From positions 1-64,000 of the forward strand of contig JAJEEE010000037.1 in assembly GCA_022821145.1 (NCBI GenBank): DNA of 64,000 nucleotides, read 5' to 3'. The DNA comes from Acidobacteriota bacterium. GTDB taxonomy: Bacteria; Acidobacteriota; Terriglobia; 20CM-2-55-15. Shown one piece after another: positions 35,391-43,224 of this stretch (within the stretch, counting starts at the first letter, position 1; the number at the start of each line of letters is the position of its first letter). The notes beneath the pieces were generated by a model. It did no database searches and was not told the origin of the DNA. It saw only the letters and a list, made by a program, of their open reading frames with translations. Both the position numbers and the translations under genes were made by a program.

Positions 35391-36527
35391 TCATCTCCCT
35401 GGGCCCCCGCTGTAGGGCGGGAGGCCTCGGTATTCCTCCGGAGCCGGCGTCTCGGTGAGGTTCCGATACACCGCCTCCACGAACATCTCGGTGGTCCATG
35501 GACCGTCCTCGGCGCCGAACCGCGGATCGTAGCCCAGCGTCGGACGCGCCGCCTGCACTTCATCCAACGACATCCCGTCGTCGATCATGATCTGCATGTG
35601 GTCGCGAATGATCGTCAGCATGTCCCGGTAATAACCCAGGTCGGCGGAGTCCGAAATCCGGCCGCTGCCGGGAACGATCAGGGTGCCGCCCTCGGTCCGG
35701 AACGAGGGGATGGCCAGTTCCAGCATGTAGTTCAGGGCGTCGATGACGCCGTTGATGTGCCCGCCGCGCTCCAGGTCGATGACCGGATACGTCGCGGCCG
35801 AATACGTGTCGCCGGCCACGATCACGTCCGATCGGGTGAAGTGGACGATGCTGTCGCCGTCGGTATGCGCCCCCGGCATGTGAATCAGGCGAATGCCCTC
35901 GCCGTTGAAGAAATGGCTGAGCTTGTAGTACTCGCCGTAGTACGTATCCGTCGGCAATGCACGGAACGGCGCCTCGGCGTCCACCATGTGGAAGAGCGTG
36001 TTCTCGTGGGCGAGGATCGCGGCGCCTTCGTCGGCGTCCTGAATGCTGCCCGACACGTTCCCGCCGGCGAACGTGACGCCGGCGTTGGCCAAGGTCTCGT
36101 TGCCGCCGGTGTGATCCGGGTGATAGTGGGTGTTCAGGATGTACCGGATCGGCTTCGGCGGCGGCCGCGTGTAGATGGGCGTGGTCTGGAGCGCCTCGGC
36201 GCCCCCGCGAAGCCCCGGCGGCGGCAGGCTGCCGAAGTCGAGCATGCGCTGAAGCTCCTGGATCTCGATCAGGAGCGCCTCGGCCATCGACTCGGCGCCC
36301 GAATCCACCAGCAGCACGCCGTCGGGGCCCACGGAGGCGACGACGTTGCCGCCCGCGCCCGCGAAGAGCCAGATGTTGCCCTGAACGTGGACGGCCTCGA
36401 CGCCGCCCTGCCGGAGAACCGGCGGTTCGCCTCGACCCGCGGCCGCAAACACGGTTCCCGACGCCGTCAATGCCGCCAGTCCGAGAATCGACCTCGCAAC
36501 GCCGCGCATGTCCGTCACGCGGCGCAT
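35391..36527 (-). CDS. MBL-fold secreted hydrolase-like protein (cassette 3)
   Basis: 378 residues from the ATG at 36527, which touches the stop of the A-domain gene and has GGAG eight bases upstream. Signal peptide to about residue 29. It is the only one of the three cassette MBL proteins with the metal motif intact: HYHPDH (134-139), His221 (GAHTDGD) and Asp240 (VAGD). The last expected His is replaced (VPGSGR, 286-290). Further shared blocks are GVLLVDSGAESM and PVIDLERGGHINGVIDAL. It could be a hydrolase with one incomplete metal site; substrate unknown. Confidence 0.8.
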   Translation of the reverse strand: MRRVTDMRGVARSILGLAALTASGTVFAAAGRGEPPVLRQGGVEAVHVQGNIWLFAGAGGNVVASVGPDGVLLVDSGAESMAEALLIEIQELQRMLDFGSLPPPGLRGGAEALQTTPIYTRPPPKPIRYILNTHYHPDHTGGNETLANAGVTFAGGNVSGSIQDADEGAAILAHENTLFHMVDAEAPFRALPTDTYYGEYYKLSHFFNGEGIRLIHMPGAHTDGDSIVHFTRSDVIVAGDTYSAATYPVIDLERGGHINGVIDALNYMLELAIPSFRTEGGTLIVPGSGRISDSADLGYYRDMLTIIRDHMQIMIDDGMSLDEVQAARPTLGYDPRFGAEDGPWTTEMFVEAVYRNLTETPAPEEYRGLPPYSGGPGR

Positions 36528-37457
36528 CTACCGCGCTCCCGACACGGGCGCGTTCTGTTGCGCCTCGAACGTCGGCGTGGCTTCGTCCAACCGGCGCGCT
36601 TCCCACCCGTTCTCGCGGATCATGGCGCGGAACTCGGGATACATCGAGATCGCGCCCTGGCGGGCCGCCTCGGCCGGGATTCCGAGGTGCTCCTCGTACT
36701 CCCCGAGGTGGGGATTCTCGCCCGGGAACCAGCTCGGCACGTAGCCCCGGGGCCGGTCCACCTCGGTGACGACCGTGCACGGATACGGCGGCACCTGGTC
36801 GTGAGGCCGCCGTATGTACTCGGTGGTGCGAATCAGCGGTTCCGTGAGGTAGTCGGGATCGTAGACGACCTTGGTCCAGGACAGGTAGTCCTCGTTGCCC
36901 ACCGACCGCAGGATCAGGTATTCGGTCATCGTGATGCGGTCGCTCTGCGGCGGGCCGTTCCGCCGGATGTAGTCTTCCTTCACATGCGTCGTCGTGACCT
37001 TCAGGACGTCGCCGACCCATTCCCCGGTGGAAAAGCCGGCCCAGGTGTGGGGCGCGTGCTCGGACGGATGCGAGCGGCCGTCCATCCAGATCGGGTTGTC
37101 GATCGACCGCAGCCACTCGGTGTGGAAGGCGACGGTCTCGCGCGACACCGGATCCACTTCCTTCCAGATCTTCAGGGCCGACGGGCCGCGCGTGATATAG
37201 GCGCCCGAATGCGGCCGGCACTGCCATTCCGGCAGCGACTGGATCGACGCGTCCCATGTGTCCGACCGCCGGTAACCCGCCTCGTTGAGCGGCAGTCCGC
37301 CGGTGTCGCCGTTGTACGGGTTGTGGAAGTTGTCCTCGCTGCGGACCACGCGCCATTCCCCGGACAGGTCCGTCTGGGCGTAAGCCGCCCCGCCGAGGCA
37401 TGCCGCGGCCGTCAGGAGGAGGGAAACCTGAATGCCGGCTCGAGTGCGGTTCGTCAT
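36528..37457 (-). CDS. A-domain secreted protein (cassette 3)
   Basis: 309 residues; ATG with GGAGGG about nine bases upstream; signal peptide ending AAYAQ. Same blocks as in the fusion at 10930 and in 31426: EWQCRPHSGAYITRGPSA, AFHTEWLRSIDNPIWMDGR, FSTGEWVGDVLKVTTTHVK, DYIRRNGPPQSDRITMTEY and SMYPEFRAMI. It leads the complete cassette (A, MBL, DUF6152, X, small lipocalin-like). Function unknown. The strongly conserved Arg-Asn-Gly and Ser-Asp positions suggest a binding pocket rather than a structural role only. Confidence 0.75.
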   Translation of the reverse strand: MTNRTRAGIQVSLLLTAAACLGGAAYAQTDLSGEWRVVRSEDNFHNPYNGDTGGLPLNEAGYRRSDTWDASIQSLPEWQCRPHSGAYITRGPSALKIWKEVDPVSRETVAFHTEWLRSIDNPIWMDGRSHPSEHAPHTWAGFSTGEWVGDVLKVTTTHVKEDYIRRNGPPQSDRITMTEYLILRSVGNEDYLSWTKVVYDPDYLTEPLIRTTEYIRRPHDQVPPYPCTVVTEVDRPRGYVPSWFPGENPHLGEYEEHLGIPAEAARQGAISMYPEFRAMIRENGWEARRLDEATPTFEAQQNAPVSGAR

Positions 37458-37536
37458 GGGTCACCACCCTCCATGTCGCAACGCGTGGGTCCATCGCGCC
37501 GCGATGCGCCAAGTATAGCGCCGCCGGTGGACGGGA

Positions 37537-38421
37537 CTAAGCGATTTGTCCGGTGGATGCCGGATGCACCTGGACGTCCATGGCGCCCACGCCTTCGATC
37601 GACGCCCGGATACGGTCACCGGGCGCGAGCGGGCTCACGCCTTCCGGCGTGCCCGTCATGATGATGTCGCCCGGATACAGCGTGTAGAACGCCGAGGCGA
37701 ACTCGATCAATCGCTCGACGCCCATCGTCATGTGCCGCGTGTTCGAGTCCTGGCGCACGACGCCGTTGACCGAGACCGAGAGATCCAGGTTGCCCGGATC
37801 CGGTATCTCGTCCCGGGTCACCAGCCAGGGGCCCACCACCGCGTAGGTGTCGGGCGACTTCCGAAGACAGCGTTCCTCGGGTCCCCGGATCGTGAGGTCC
37901 AGGCCGATCGTGTACCCGGCCACGTATTCCAGCGCGTCCCCGGCCGCAACGTTGTTCGCGGGTTTGCCGATGACGACCGCCAGTTCCACCTCGTGATCGT
38001 TGCGCCGGTCGAGCTTGCGGAGGCGAATGCCTTCGCCCGGCCCGGCCAGCGCGCTCCGCGCCTTGAGGAAGACACCCATCTTGTGAATCGGCGCCGTGTG
38101 CGCCGCGACGTTGTGGTGGATCCCGGCGTCGGCCTTGACTTCATCCACGTGCTTCACGTAGTTCAACGGCGCGCCGATGATCTTGCCCGGGTTGGCCACC
38201 GGGCTCAGCAGCCTCAGCCCTTCCAGCTCATGGACCTCGGCTTCCGGCGCGATCGACCGTGCGCGCTCGCACACCGCATCCAGGTTCTCGATGAGCACGT
38301 CCACCGCCGGCAACGGATAACGGTAGGCCGGCAACACGTCCAGAGCGGCGCTGACATCCCGCACGCGCGTGTCTTCGACAAGCCCCAACCGCGAATCATC
38401 TCCGAATCGGCATAAGCGCAT
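37537..38421 (-). CDS. Fumarylacetoacetate hydrolase family protein
   Basis: 294 residues, cytoplasmic. The C-terminal FAH domain has IIGAPLNYVKHVDE, the metal ligands Glu144 and Glu146 in DHEVELAVVIGK, Asp175 in TIGLDLT and the block GDIIMTGTPEGVSPLAPGD. The family includes maleyl- or fumarylpyruvate hydrolases, oxaloacetate decarboxylases and isomerases of aromatic meta/gentisate pathways. With gentisate dioxygenase and maleate isomerase in the same window, a maleylpyruvate hydrolase role is plausible but unproven. First of a likely operon by position: 22 bases before the enolase-superfamily gene. Confidence 0.85.
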   Translation of the reverse strand: MRLCRFGDDSRLGLVEDTRVRDVSAALDVLPAYRYPLPAVDVLIENLDAVCERARSIAPEAEVHELEGLRLLSPVANPGKIIGAPLNYVKHVDEVKADAGIHHNVAAHTAPIHKMGVFLKARSALAGPGEGIRLRKLDRRNDHEVELAVVIGKPANNVAAGDALEYVAGYTIGLDLTIRGPEERCLRKSPDTYAVVGPWLVTRDEIPDPGNLDLSVSVNGVVRQDSNTRHMTMGVERLIEFASAFYTLYPGDIIMTGTPEGVSPLAPGDRIRASIEGVGAMDVQVHPASTGQIA

Positions 38422-38443
38422 AAAGCGTCCTTCCCTCCTTGCA

Positions 38444-39526
38444 TCAAGCGGCCTGGTACATTCTCCGAACGGCGTCCTCCAGGACCAGCCCGTGTCCCGG
38501 CGCGTCCCGCGGCGCCATGCGGCCGTCTTCCCGAACCTCGGGCCAACCTTCGAACAGGGGTTCGATCAGGGGGAATTCCTCCAGCCACGTGACGGCGCCG
38601 GCCGCGGCGGCGGCATGGACGAACAGCCCCGGCAGGAAGTGGGGCGCGACGCCGACGTCGAACGCCTCCGCCAGCCGCGCCACCTCGACGACCGGAGTCA
38701 GGCCGCCCGCCATGGCCAGGTCGGGTTGGATCACGCTCACGAGGCGTTCCGACAGGAACGGCAGGAAGGCCGCCCGCCCTTGCAGATGTTCCCCCGCCGC
38801 CACCGGCGCGCCGCCGGACGAGGCCAGTGCGCGATAGCCTTCGATCGCATCGGCCGGGAGCGGTTCCTCCACGAACAGCACGCCGTGCTCCCGCGCGGCG
38901 CCCAACAAGCGGCGCGCCGCGACCAGGTCGCATTTCTCGTTGGCGTCCAGCATCATGTCGACGCCGTCGGGGAGGGCCGAACGGACGGCTTCCATCACGC
39001 GGATGTCCTCGCCGCCGCGTCCCCGCGCGCGGGGCTTGACCGCTCCCAGACCCCGGGCGGCATGCGCCGCGGCCGTCTCGGCGGCTGCTTCCGGCGATTG
39101 GACGGCGGTGAAGCCGCCGCTCCCGTACACGGGCACGTGCCGCGCGGCGCCCCCCAGCGCCTCGGCGAGCGGGATTCCCCGCCGATTGGACTCCAGGTCC
39201 CAGGCGGCGACGTCGACGGCGGCCAGCGCCACCATGTTCGGCCCCGGCCCCGTCCGGTTGAACCCGGCCGCGATCCGGCGCCAAAGGGCCGGCGGCGGAA
39301 CCCGTTCCTGGCCGCGCACGTGACGATCCAACTGGCCGCGGGCGGCTTCGAGTACGACGGCGCCGCCTTGGCCTCCGATCACGTAGGTGAAACCCCACCC
39401 GACGGCGCCGTCGGAGTCCGCCAGGTCCACGACGACCACGTCGACGGCGGACACGCCGGAGCCGCCCACGGGCTTGTCCAGCCGATAGTGCAGAAGGACG
39501 GCTTCGGCCCGATCGATCGTCGTCAA
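38444..39526 (-). CDS. Mandelate racemase/muconate lactonizing-type enzyme
   Basis: 360 residues from a TTG that overlaps the stop of the upstream gene (TTGA). An enolase-superfamily barrel is clear: metal ligands Asp194 (MLDANE), Glu220 (FVEEPL) and Glu246 (AAGEHLQG), and a late His296 (APHFLPG). At the second strand the usual KxK is KPR (164-166), so the second acid/base is altered. The substrate is probably a hydroxy- or keto-carboxylate, but the exact reaction (racemase, dehydratase, lactonase) cannot be told. It sits between FAH-family and maleate isomerase-like genes, implying one pathway. Confidence 0.8.
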   Translation of the reverse strand: MTTIDRAEAVLLHYRLDKPVGGSGVSAVDVVVVDLADSDGAVGWGFTYVIGGQGGAVVLEAARGQLDRHVRGQERVPPPALWRRIAAGFNRTGPGPNMVALAAVDVAAWDLESNRRGIPLAEALGGAARHVPVYGSGGFTAVQSPEAAAETAAAHAARGLGAVKPRARGRGGEDIRVMEAVRSALPDGVDMMLDANEKCDLVAARRLLGAAREHGVLFVEEPLPADAIEGYRALASSGGAPVAAGEHLQGRAAFLPFLSERLVSVIQPDLAMAGGLTPVVEVARLAEAFDVGVAPHFLPGLFVHAAAAAGAVTWLEEFPLIEPLFEGWPEVREDGRMAPRDAPGHGLVLEDAVRRMYQAA

Positions 39527-40290
39527 GCCGATGCTCCGACCCGTTCCGAAAGGAGCGCTCCGGCCCCGGGGGCGTGCGGCGCCAGGTTCAGGCTCCGCAG
39601 CATCTGGTAGACCGTGCATACGGACGCCGAAACCACCGGCAGCCCGCATTCCGCCTCGACCACGGGGACGGCCGGCAGAGAGGGCATCTGGACGCAGGCG
39701 GAGAGGACGAGGGCGTCGGCGCCATCCAGGTTCAGGTCCTTGTAGATATCGACCAACGCCATCGGATCCTGTCGCCCCACCTCCAGGTTGTCGGCGATCT
39801 CGAGCGAGATGCTGTCGATGACCTCGACGCCTTCGGCCTCGATGTACTCGGTGACGAGGCGGGTCAACGGCCGGAGATACGGCGTCACGATCGAAACCCG
39901 TCGCGCGCCCAACGCCTTCAACCCGTCGACGAGCGCGCCGGCGCTGGTGACGACCGGCGCCGGATGGCCTTCCCTCTCCGTCACGGCGCGCAGGCGCGCC
40001 TCGGACTGGCAGTGGTAGCCCCGGCCCATGGTCATGATCGCCACCAGGCAGGCATAGCCCAGGACGTCCACGTCGGCGTCGGCCAGTTCGGCGGCGCAAC
40101 GGTCCGACTCGGCGTCCATGGCCTCGAGCTCCGCCTTGGTCACGCTCTTCATGCGCATGCGCGCCGAGTGGAACGTGAAACGCTCCGGCTCGACCGCTTC
40201 CCGGGCCCGGAGCATCGCGGGGATCTCGGTCTCCATCGTCGTGTTCGAGCTCGGCACGATCTGCCCGATGCGATACGTTCTCGTCGTCAT
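39523..40290 (-). CDS. Maleate isomerase / Asp-Glu racemase family protein
   Basis: 255 residues; ATG with GGGGAGAG upstream; cytoplasmic. Two catalytic cysteines are visible, Cys81 (GYACLVAIMTMG) and Cys199 (LSACVQMPSL), with Asn16 in PSSNTTMETE. This is the arrangement of maleate cis-trans isomerase and arylmalonate decarboxylase. Maleate isomerase converts maleate to fumarate without cofactor. It is transcribed first, followed by the enolase-superfamily and FAH genes in one tight operon. Decarboxylase activity is the main alternative. Confidence 0.83.
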   Translation of the reverse strand: MTTRTYRIGQIVPSSNTTMETEIPAMLRAREAVEPERFTFHSARMRMKSVTKAELEAMDAESDRCAAELADADVDVLGYACLVAIMTMGRGYHCQSEARLRAVTEREGHPAPVVTSAGALVDGLKALGARRVSIVTPYLRPLTRLVTEYIEAEGVEVIDSISLEIADNLEVGRQDPMALVDIYKDLNLDGADALVLSACVQMPSLPAVPVVEAECGLPVVSASVCTVYQMLRSLNLAPHAPGAGALLSERVGASA

Positions 40291-40312
40291 GGCGTGGCTC
40301 TCCCCGGGACGT

Positions 40313-41233
40313 TTACGGCGGCGTTCGATCCTTGTGCCTCGCTTGCTCGAAATCCGGCCGTTTCGTCCCGTCCGACAATTCTAAGTCGTCACGGGTGTTT
40401 CCGGGTCTCTTACGTTCCAACCAGACCCGTTTCGGGAACTGCGCGTAGCCGGCAACCACGTGGCGCACGTCGTACCGGGGATCCAATTCCGGCTTCGGCG
40501 CCAGATCCCACAACCATCGCCGCCCCCCTTCCGGCAAATCCACCCCCCGCAGCGATCCGTCCCGGCAGACGACGTCCTCTCCATCGCAATAGAGACGCTC
40601 CAGATCCGATATCAGACACACGTTGCCTGCCAACGAAGCGAGCCAGTCCAGGTGGTCGACGACCAGCCGGCGGGAAAACGCCTTCACCCACCAGGGCGCC
40701 GGACCGTTCTTCTTCCGGGTTGCGTAGCGAACCGGCGCCAACGGAAGCTGGGACAGGATATTCGCCGAAACGACCAGGTCGACGTCTTCTCCCGGAAAGA
40801 AGTCCGGCTTTCGCTCCGGCAACGCCAACCGCCGTCCCCGCTGAGCCATGGCATGCACCTCTTCGACGACTCCGGTGACGTCGGCACATCGAAGACGCAC
40901 GTTCGGATACCGGCGTACCGCCGAACGGACCTGCCGAAGATGCAGAATGTCCACCAGGACGACTTCACGAAAGCGCCGGCTCAACTCGGCGACCGGGATA
41001 TCGAAAAGCGGCCCCGAGCCGATGACGACCGCTTTCCGGTTTCGGGCGCAACGATCCGCGGCCTCGAGCATCAGCGCCCGGCTGCGCTCCACGTGCGGAC
41101 GCCATGCGAGCCGGCAACGCCGCCCCCGGGAATCGAGCTGCCTCAGTCCCCGCGCGTACCCCATGGCCGCCAGGTGGCGGGGAATGGGGTTCGCCAGGTG
41201 ACGGATCCAGTCCCAAGTCGAACCGAATGACAT
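40313..41233 (-). CDS. SAM-dependent methyltransferase-like protein
   Basis: 306 residues from the ATG at 41233; an in-frame start at 41314 is possible. A Rossmann-type start AVVIGSGPLFDIPVAEL followed by a strand ending EVVLVDI and an acidic-ended VRLRCADV looks like SAM-binding motifs I-III. LVVSANILSQLPL matches motif IV. A Lys/Arg-rich patch (TRKKNGPAPWWVK) may bind nucleic acid or phosphate. I do not recognise the subfamily or substrate. It precedes nothing obviously linked; the maleate isomerase operon is downstream by 23 bases. Confidence 0.6.
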   Translation of the reverse strand: MSFGSTWDWIRHLANPIPRHLAAMGYARGLRQLDSRGRRCRLAWRPHVERSRALMLEAADRCARNRKAVVIGSGPLFDIPVAELSRRFREVVLVDILHLRQVRSAVRRYPNVRLRCADVTGVVEEVHAMAQRGRRLALPERKPDFFPGEDVDLVVSANILSQLPLAPVRYATRKKNGPAPWWVKAFSRRLVVDHLDWLASLAGNVCLISDLERLYCDGEDVVCRDGSLRGVDLPEGGRRWLWDLAPKPELDPRYDVRHVVAGYAQFPKRVWLERKRPGNTRDDLELSDGTKRPDFEQARHKDRTPP

Positions 41234-41310
41234 GTCCCGATCGCTCGCAACGCGTCCCGGTTGTCGGAACGACCGCAAGTCCTGCGTCTCCCGTGGAGTT
41301 CGCGAAGGTG

Positions 41311-43209
41311 TCAAGGCAGCGCGAAAACGATGACGGCTTCGGCCCCCTCCGGTCCGGGATCGTCGACGTCGCCGCGCTGTCCGCCGGCCACGACGGCGAT
41401 GTACTGCCTGCCGTCGACTTCATACGAGATCGGGACCGCGTGCGCGCTCATCTCCAGCCGTTGGACCCAAAGCTCCCGGCCGGTCCCGGAGTCGAAGGCG
41501 CGGAAGCGGCGGTCGTTCGAGGCGCCGATGAAGACCAGGCCCCCCGCCGTGGTCATGGGCCCGCCGAAATTCAAGCGGCCGGTGTTCCGGCGTTCCGGGG
41601 GCAACTCCTCGGTGATCCCCAGCGGCACGCGCCAGGCGATGTCCCCGGTCGCGGCGTCGACGGCGATCAACTCGCCCCACGGCGGTTTCTGACACGGCCA
41701 GGCGTCCTCGCCCGCGCCGTTGATGTTGCCCCCGGAGTCCTCGGTGTTGTCGTGCCACTGAAATCGCGATGTCCGGCCGACGATGCTGTTCCGCCGGTAC
41801 GGCACGTCCGATCCTTCGGGGCTCCGCTCGATCCAGCCGAAGCTGCCTTCGCTCATGGTGTTGACGAAGACGTAACCCAGTTCGGGATCGGCCGCGGCCC
41901 CGCCCCAGTTCGCGCCGCCGACCGAGCCGGGAAAGACGACAGTCGATCGGGGCGGCGCGCCCGGGGCGCGGTAGACGTACGGCGTGAACGGCCCCTCGTT
42001 GAGCAGGCCGCCGCTCCTTTCGACCAGTTCGCGGCAGAACGCGGCATGCTCGGCGTTGGTGTCTTCCGCCGTCACGATGTCTTCCGGACTGTACGATACG
42101 CGCGCCAGCGCCGGGGGCTTGACCGGGATCGGCTGCGTGGGCGAGCTGCGCTCCTCGGGGACCGTGCTCTGCGGGACCGGCGCTTCCTCGATCCCGAACA
42201 ACGGTTCCCCCGTCACGCGGTTCAGGATGTACATGTACCCGGTCTTGGCCGTCTGGGCCAGGATCGGCACGGTCTCGCCCTCGATCGTCACGTCCAGGAG
42301 CACCGGCGGCGACGGCAGGTCGTAGTCCCAGAGGTCGTGGTGTACGTGCTGGAAATGCCAGAGACGTTCTCCGGTGCGGACGTCCAGCGCCACGACCGAC
42401 CCCCCGAAAAGATTGTCGCCGTGGCGGTCGCCCCCCCAGTAGTCGATCGGACCCGGCGTCTCGAATACGGCGTAGTAGATGCCCCGATCCGGGTCCAGGG
42501 TCTGTGAGAAGGACCAACTGTAGGCGCCGGTCCGGTCGCGCCAGCTCTCGTTCTCCCAGGTCTCGATTCCCGGTTCTCCCGGTCCCGGAACGGCTCGGAA
42601 CTCCCACATCCGCTCGCCCGTCCGGGCGTCGAACGCCCGCACCGCGCCGGGCGAGCTGTTGGTGCCCACCAGGATCCGGTCCTCGAAGACGCTGGGGACG
42701 CCGTTGTAGGTCTGGACCATGTCGACGACGCCGTCCGCGCCGAAACCGCCGACGGGTTCTCCCGTGAACGCGCCGAGACCGATCAGGCGGGCGCCCGCGG
42801 TGAAGAAGACGCGCGGCGCGTTCTCGCCGTCGCCCGGCCAGTACACGGCGCCGCGCCGGTTGGGCGGATCCTCCAACGACATCGCGAAGGTCCAGACCTC
42901 GTCGCCGGTCGCCGCGTCCAGCGCCGCGAACGAATCCGCCAGCGGAAGGAACATCACGCCGTCGACGACGATGGGCGTCGCCTCGGATCCCCCGGTCAAC
43001 TGGCCCACGGTTCCGAGCCGCCCCAGGGGGAACGTCCATGCCCGTTCCAGGCCGGCGACGTTGCCGGTGTGTATCTCGTCCAGGGGCGAGTGCCGCGTGC
43101 CCCACAGGTCGTAGTTGTACATCGGCCAGTCGCCGGGATCCTGTGCCGACAGCCATCCGGCGCCCAGCCCGAACACGGCGACGGCAAGCGCGATACCTTG
43201 AGCTCTCAT
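41311..43209 (-). CDS. PQQ-type beta-propeller dehydrogenase
   Basis: 632 residues; ATG with GGAGGAAGCC upstream; signal peptide ending WLSAQ. It begins with the family entry block DPGDWPMYNYDLWGTRHSPL and has propeller repeats (DAATGDEVWTF, DVRTGERLWHFQ, DAATGDIAWRVP, DSGTGRELWVQRL). The motif HHDLWDYDLPSPPVL carries the Asp pair near the cofactor. No heme motif and no adjacent-cysteine pair. It oxidises an unknown alcohol or sugar in the periplasm. It lies 15 bases after the carboxylesterase gene, so an ester-derived alcohol would be a logical substrate. Confidence 0.85.
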   Translation of the reverse strand: MRAQGIALAVAVFGLGAGWLSAQDPGDWPMYNYDLWGTRHSPLDEIHTGNVAGLERAWTFPLGRLGTVGQLTGGSEATPIVVDGVMFLPLADSFAALDAATGDEVWTFAMSLEDPPNRRGAVYWPGDGENAPRVFFTAGARLIGLGAFTGEPVGGFGADGVVDMVQTYNGVPSVFEDRILVGTNSSPGAVRAFDARTGERMWEFRAVPGPGEPGIETWENESWRDRTGAYSWSFSQTLDPDRGIYYAVFETPGPIDYWGGDRHGDNLFGGSVVALDVRTGERLWHFQHVHHDLWDYDLPSPPVLLDVTIEGETVPILAQTAKTGYMYILNRVTGEPLFGIEEAPVPQSTVPEERSSPTQPIPVKPPALARVSYSPEDIVTAEDTNAEHAAFCRELVERSGGLLNEGPFTPYVYRAPGAPPRSTVVFPGSVGGANWGGAAADPELGYVFVNTMSEGSFGWIERSPEGSDVPYRRNSIVGRTSRFQWHDNTEDSGGNINGAGEDAWPCQKPPWGELIAVDAATGDIAWRVPLGITEELPPERRNTGRLNFGGPMTTAGGLVFIGASNDRRFRAFDSGTGRELWVQRLEMSAHAVPISYEVDGRQYIAVVAGGQRGDVDDPGPEGAEAVIVFALP

Positions 43210-43224
43210 CGGCGGCTTCCTCCG

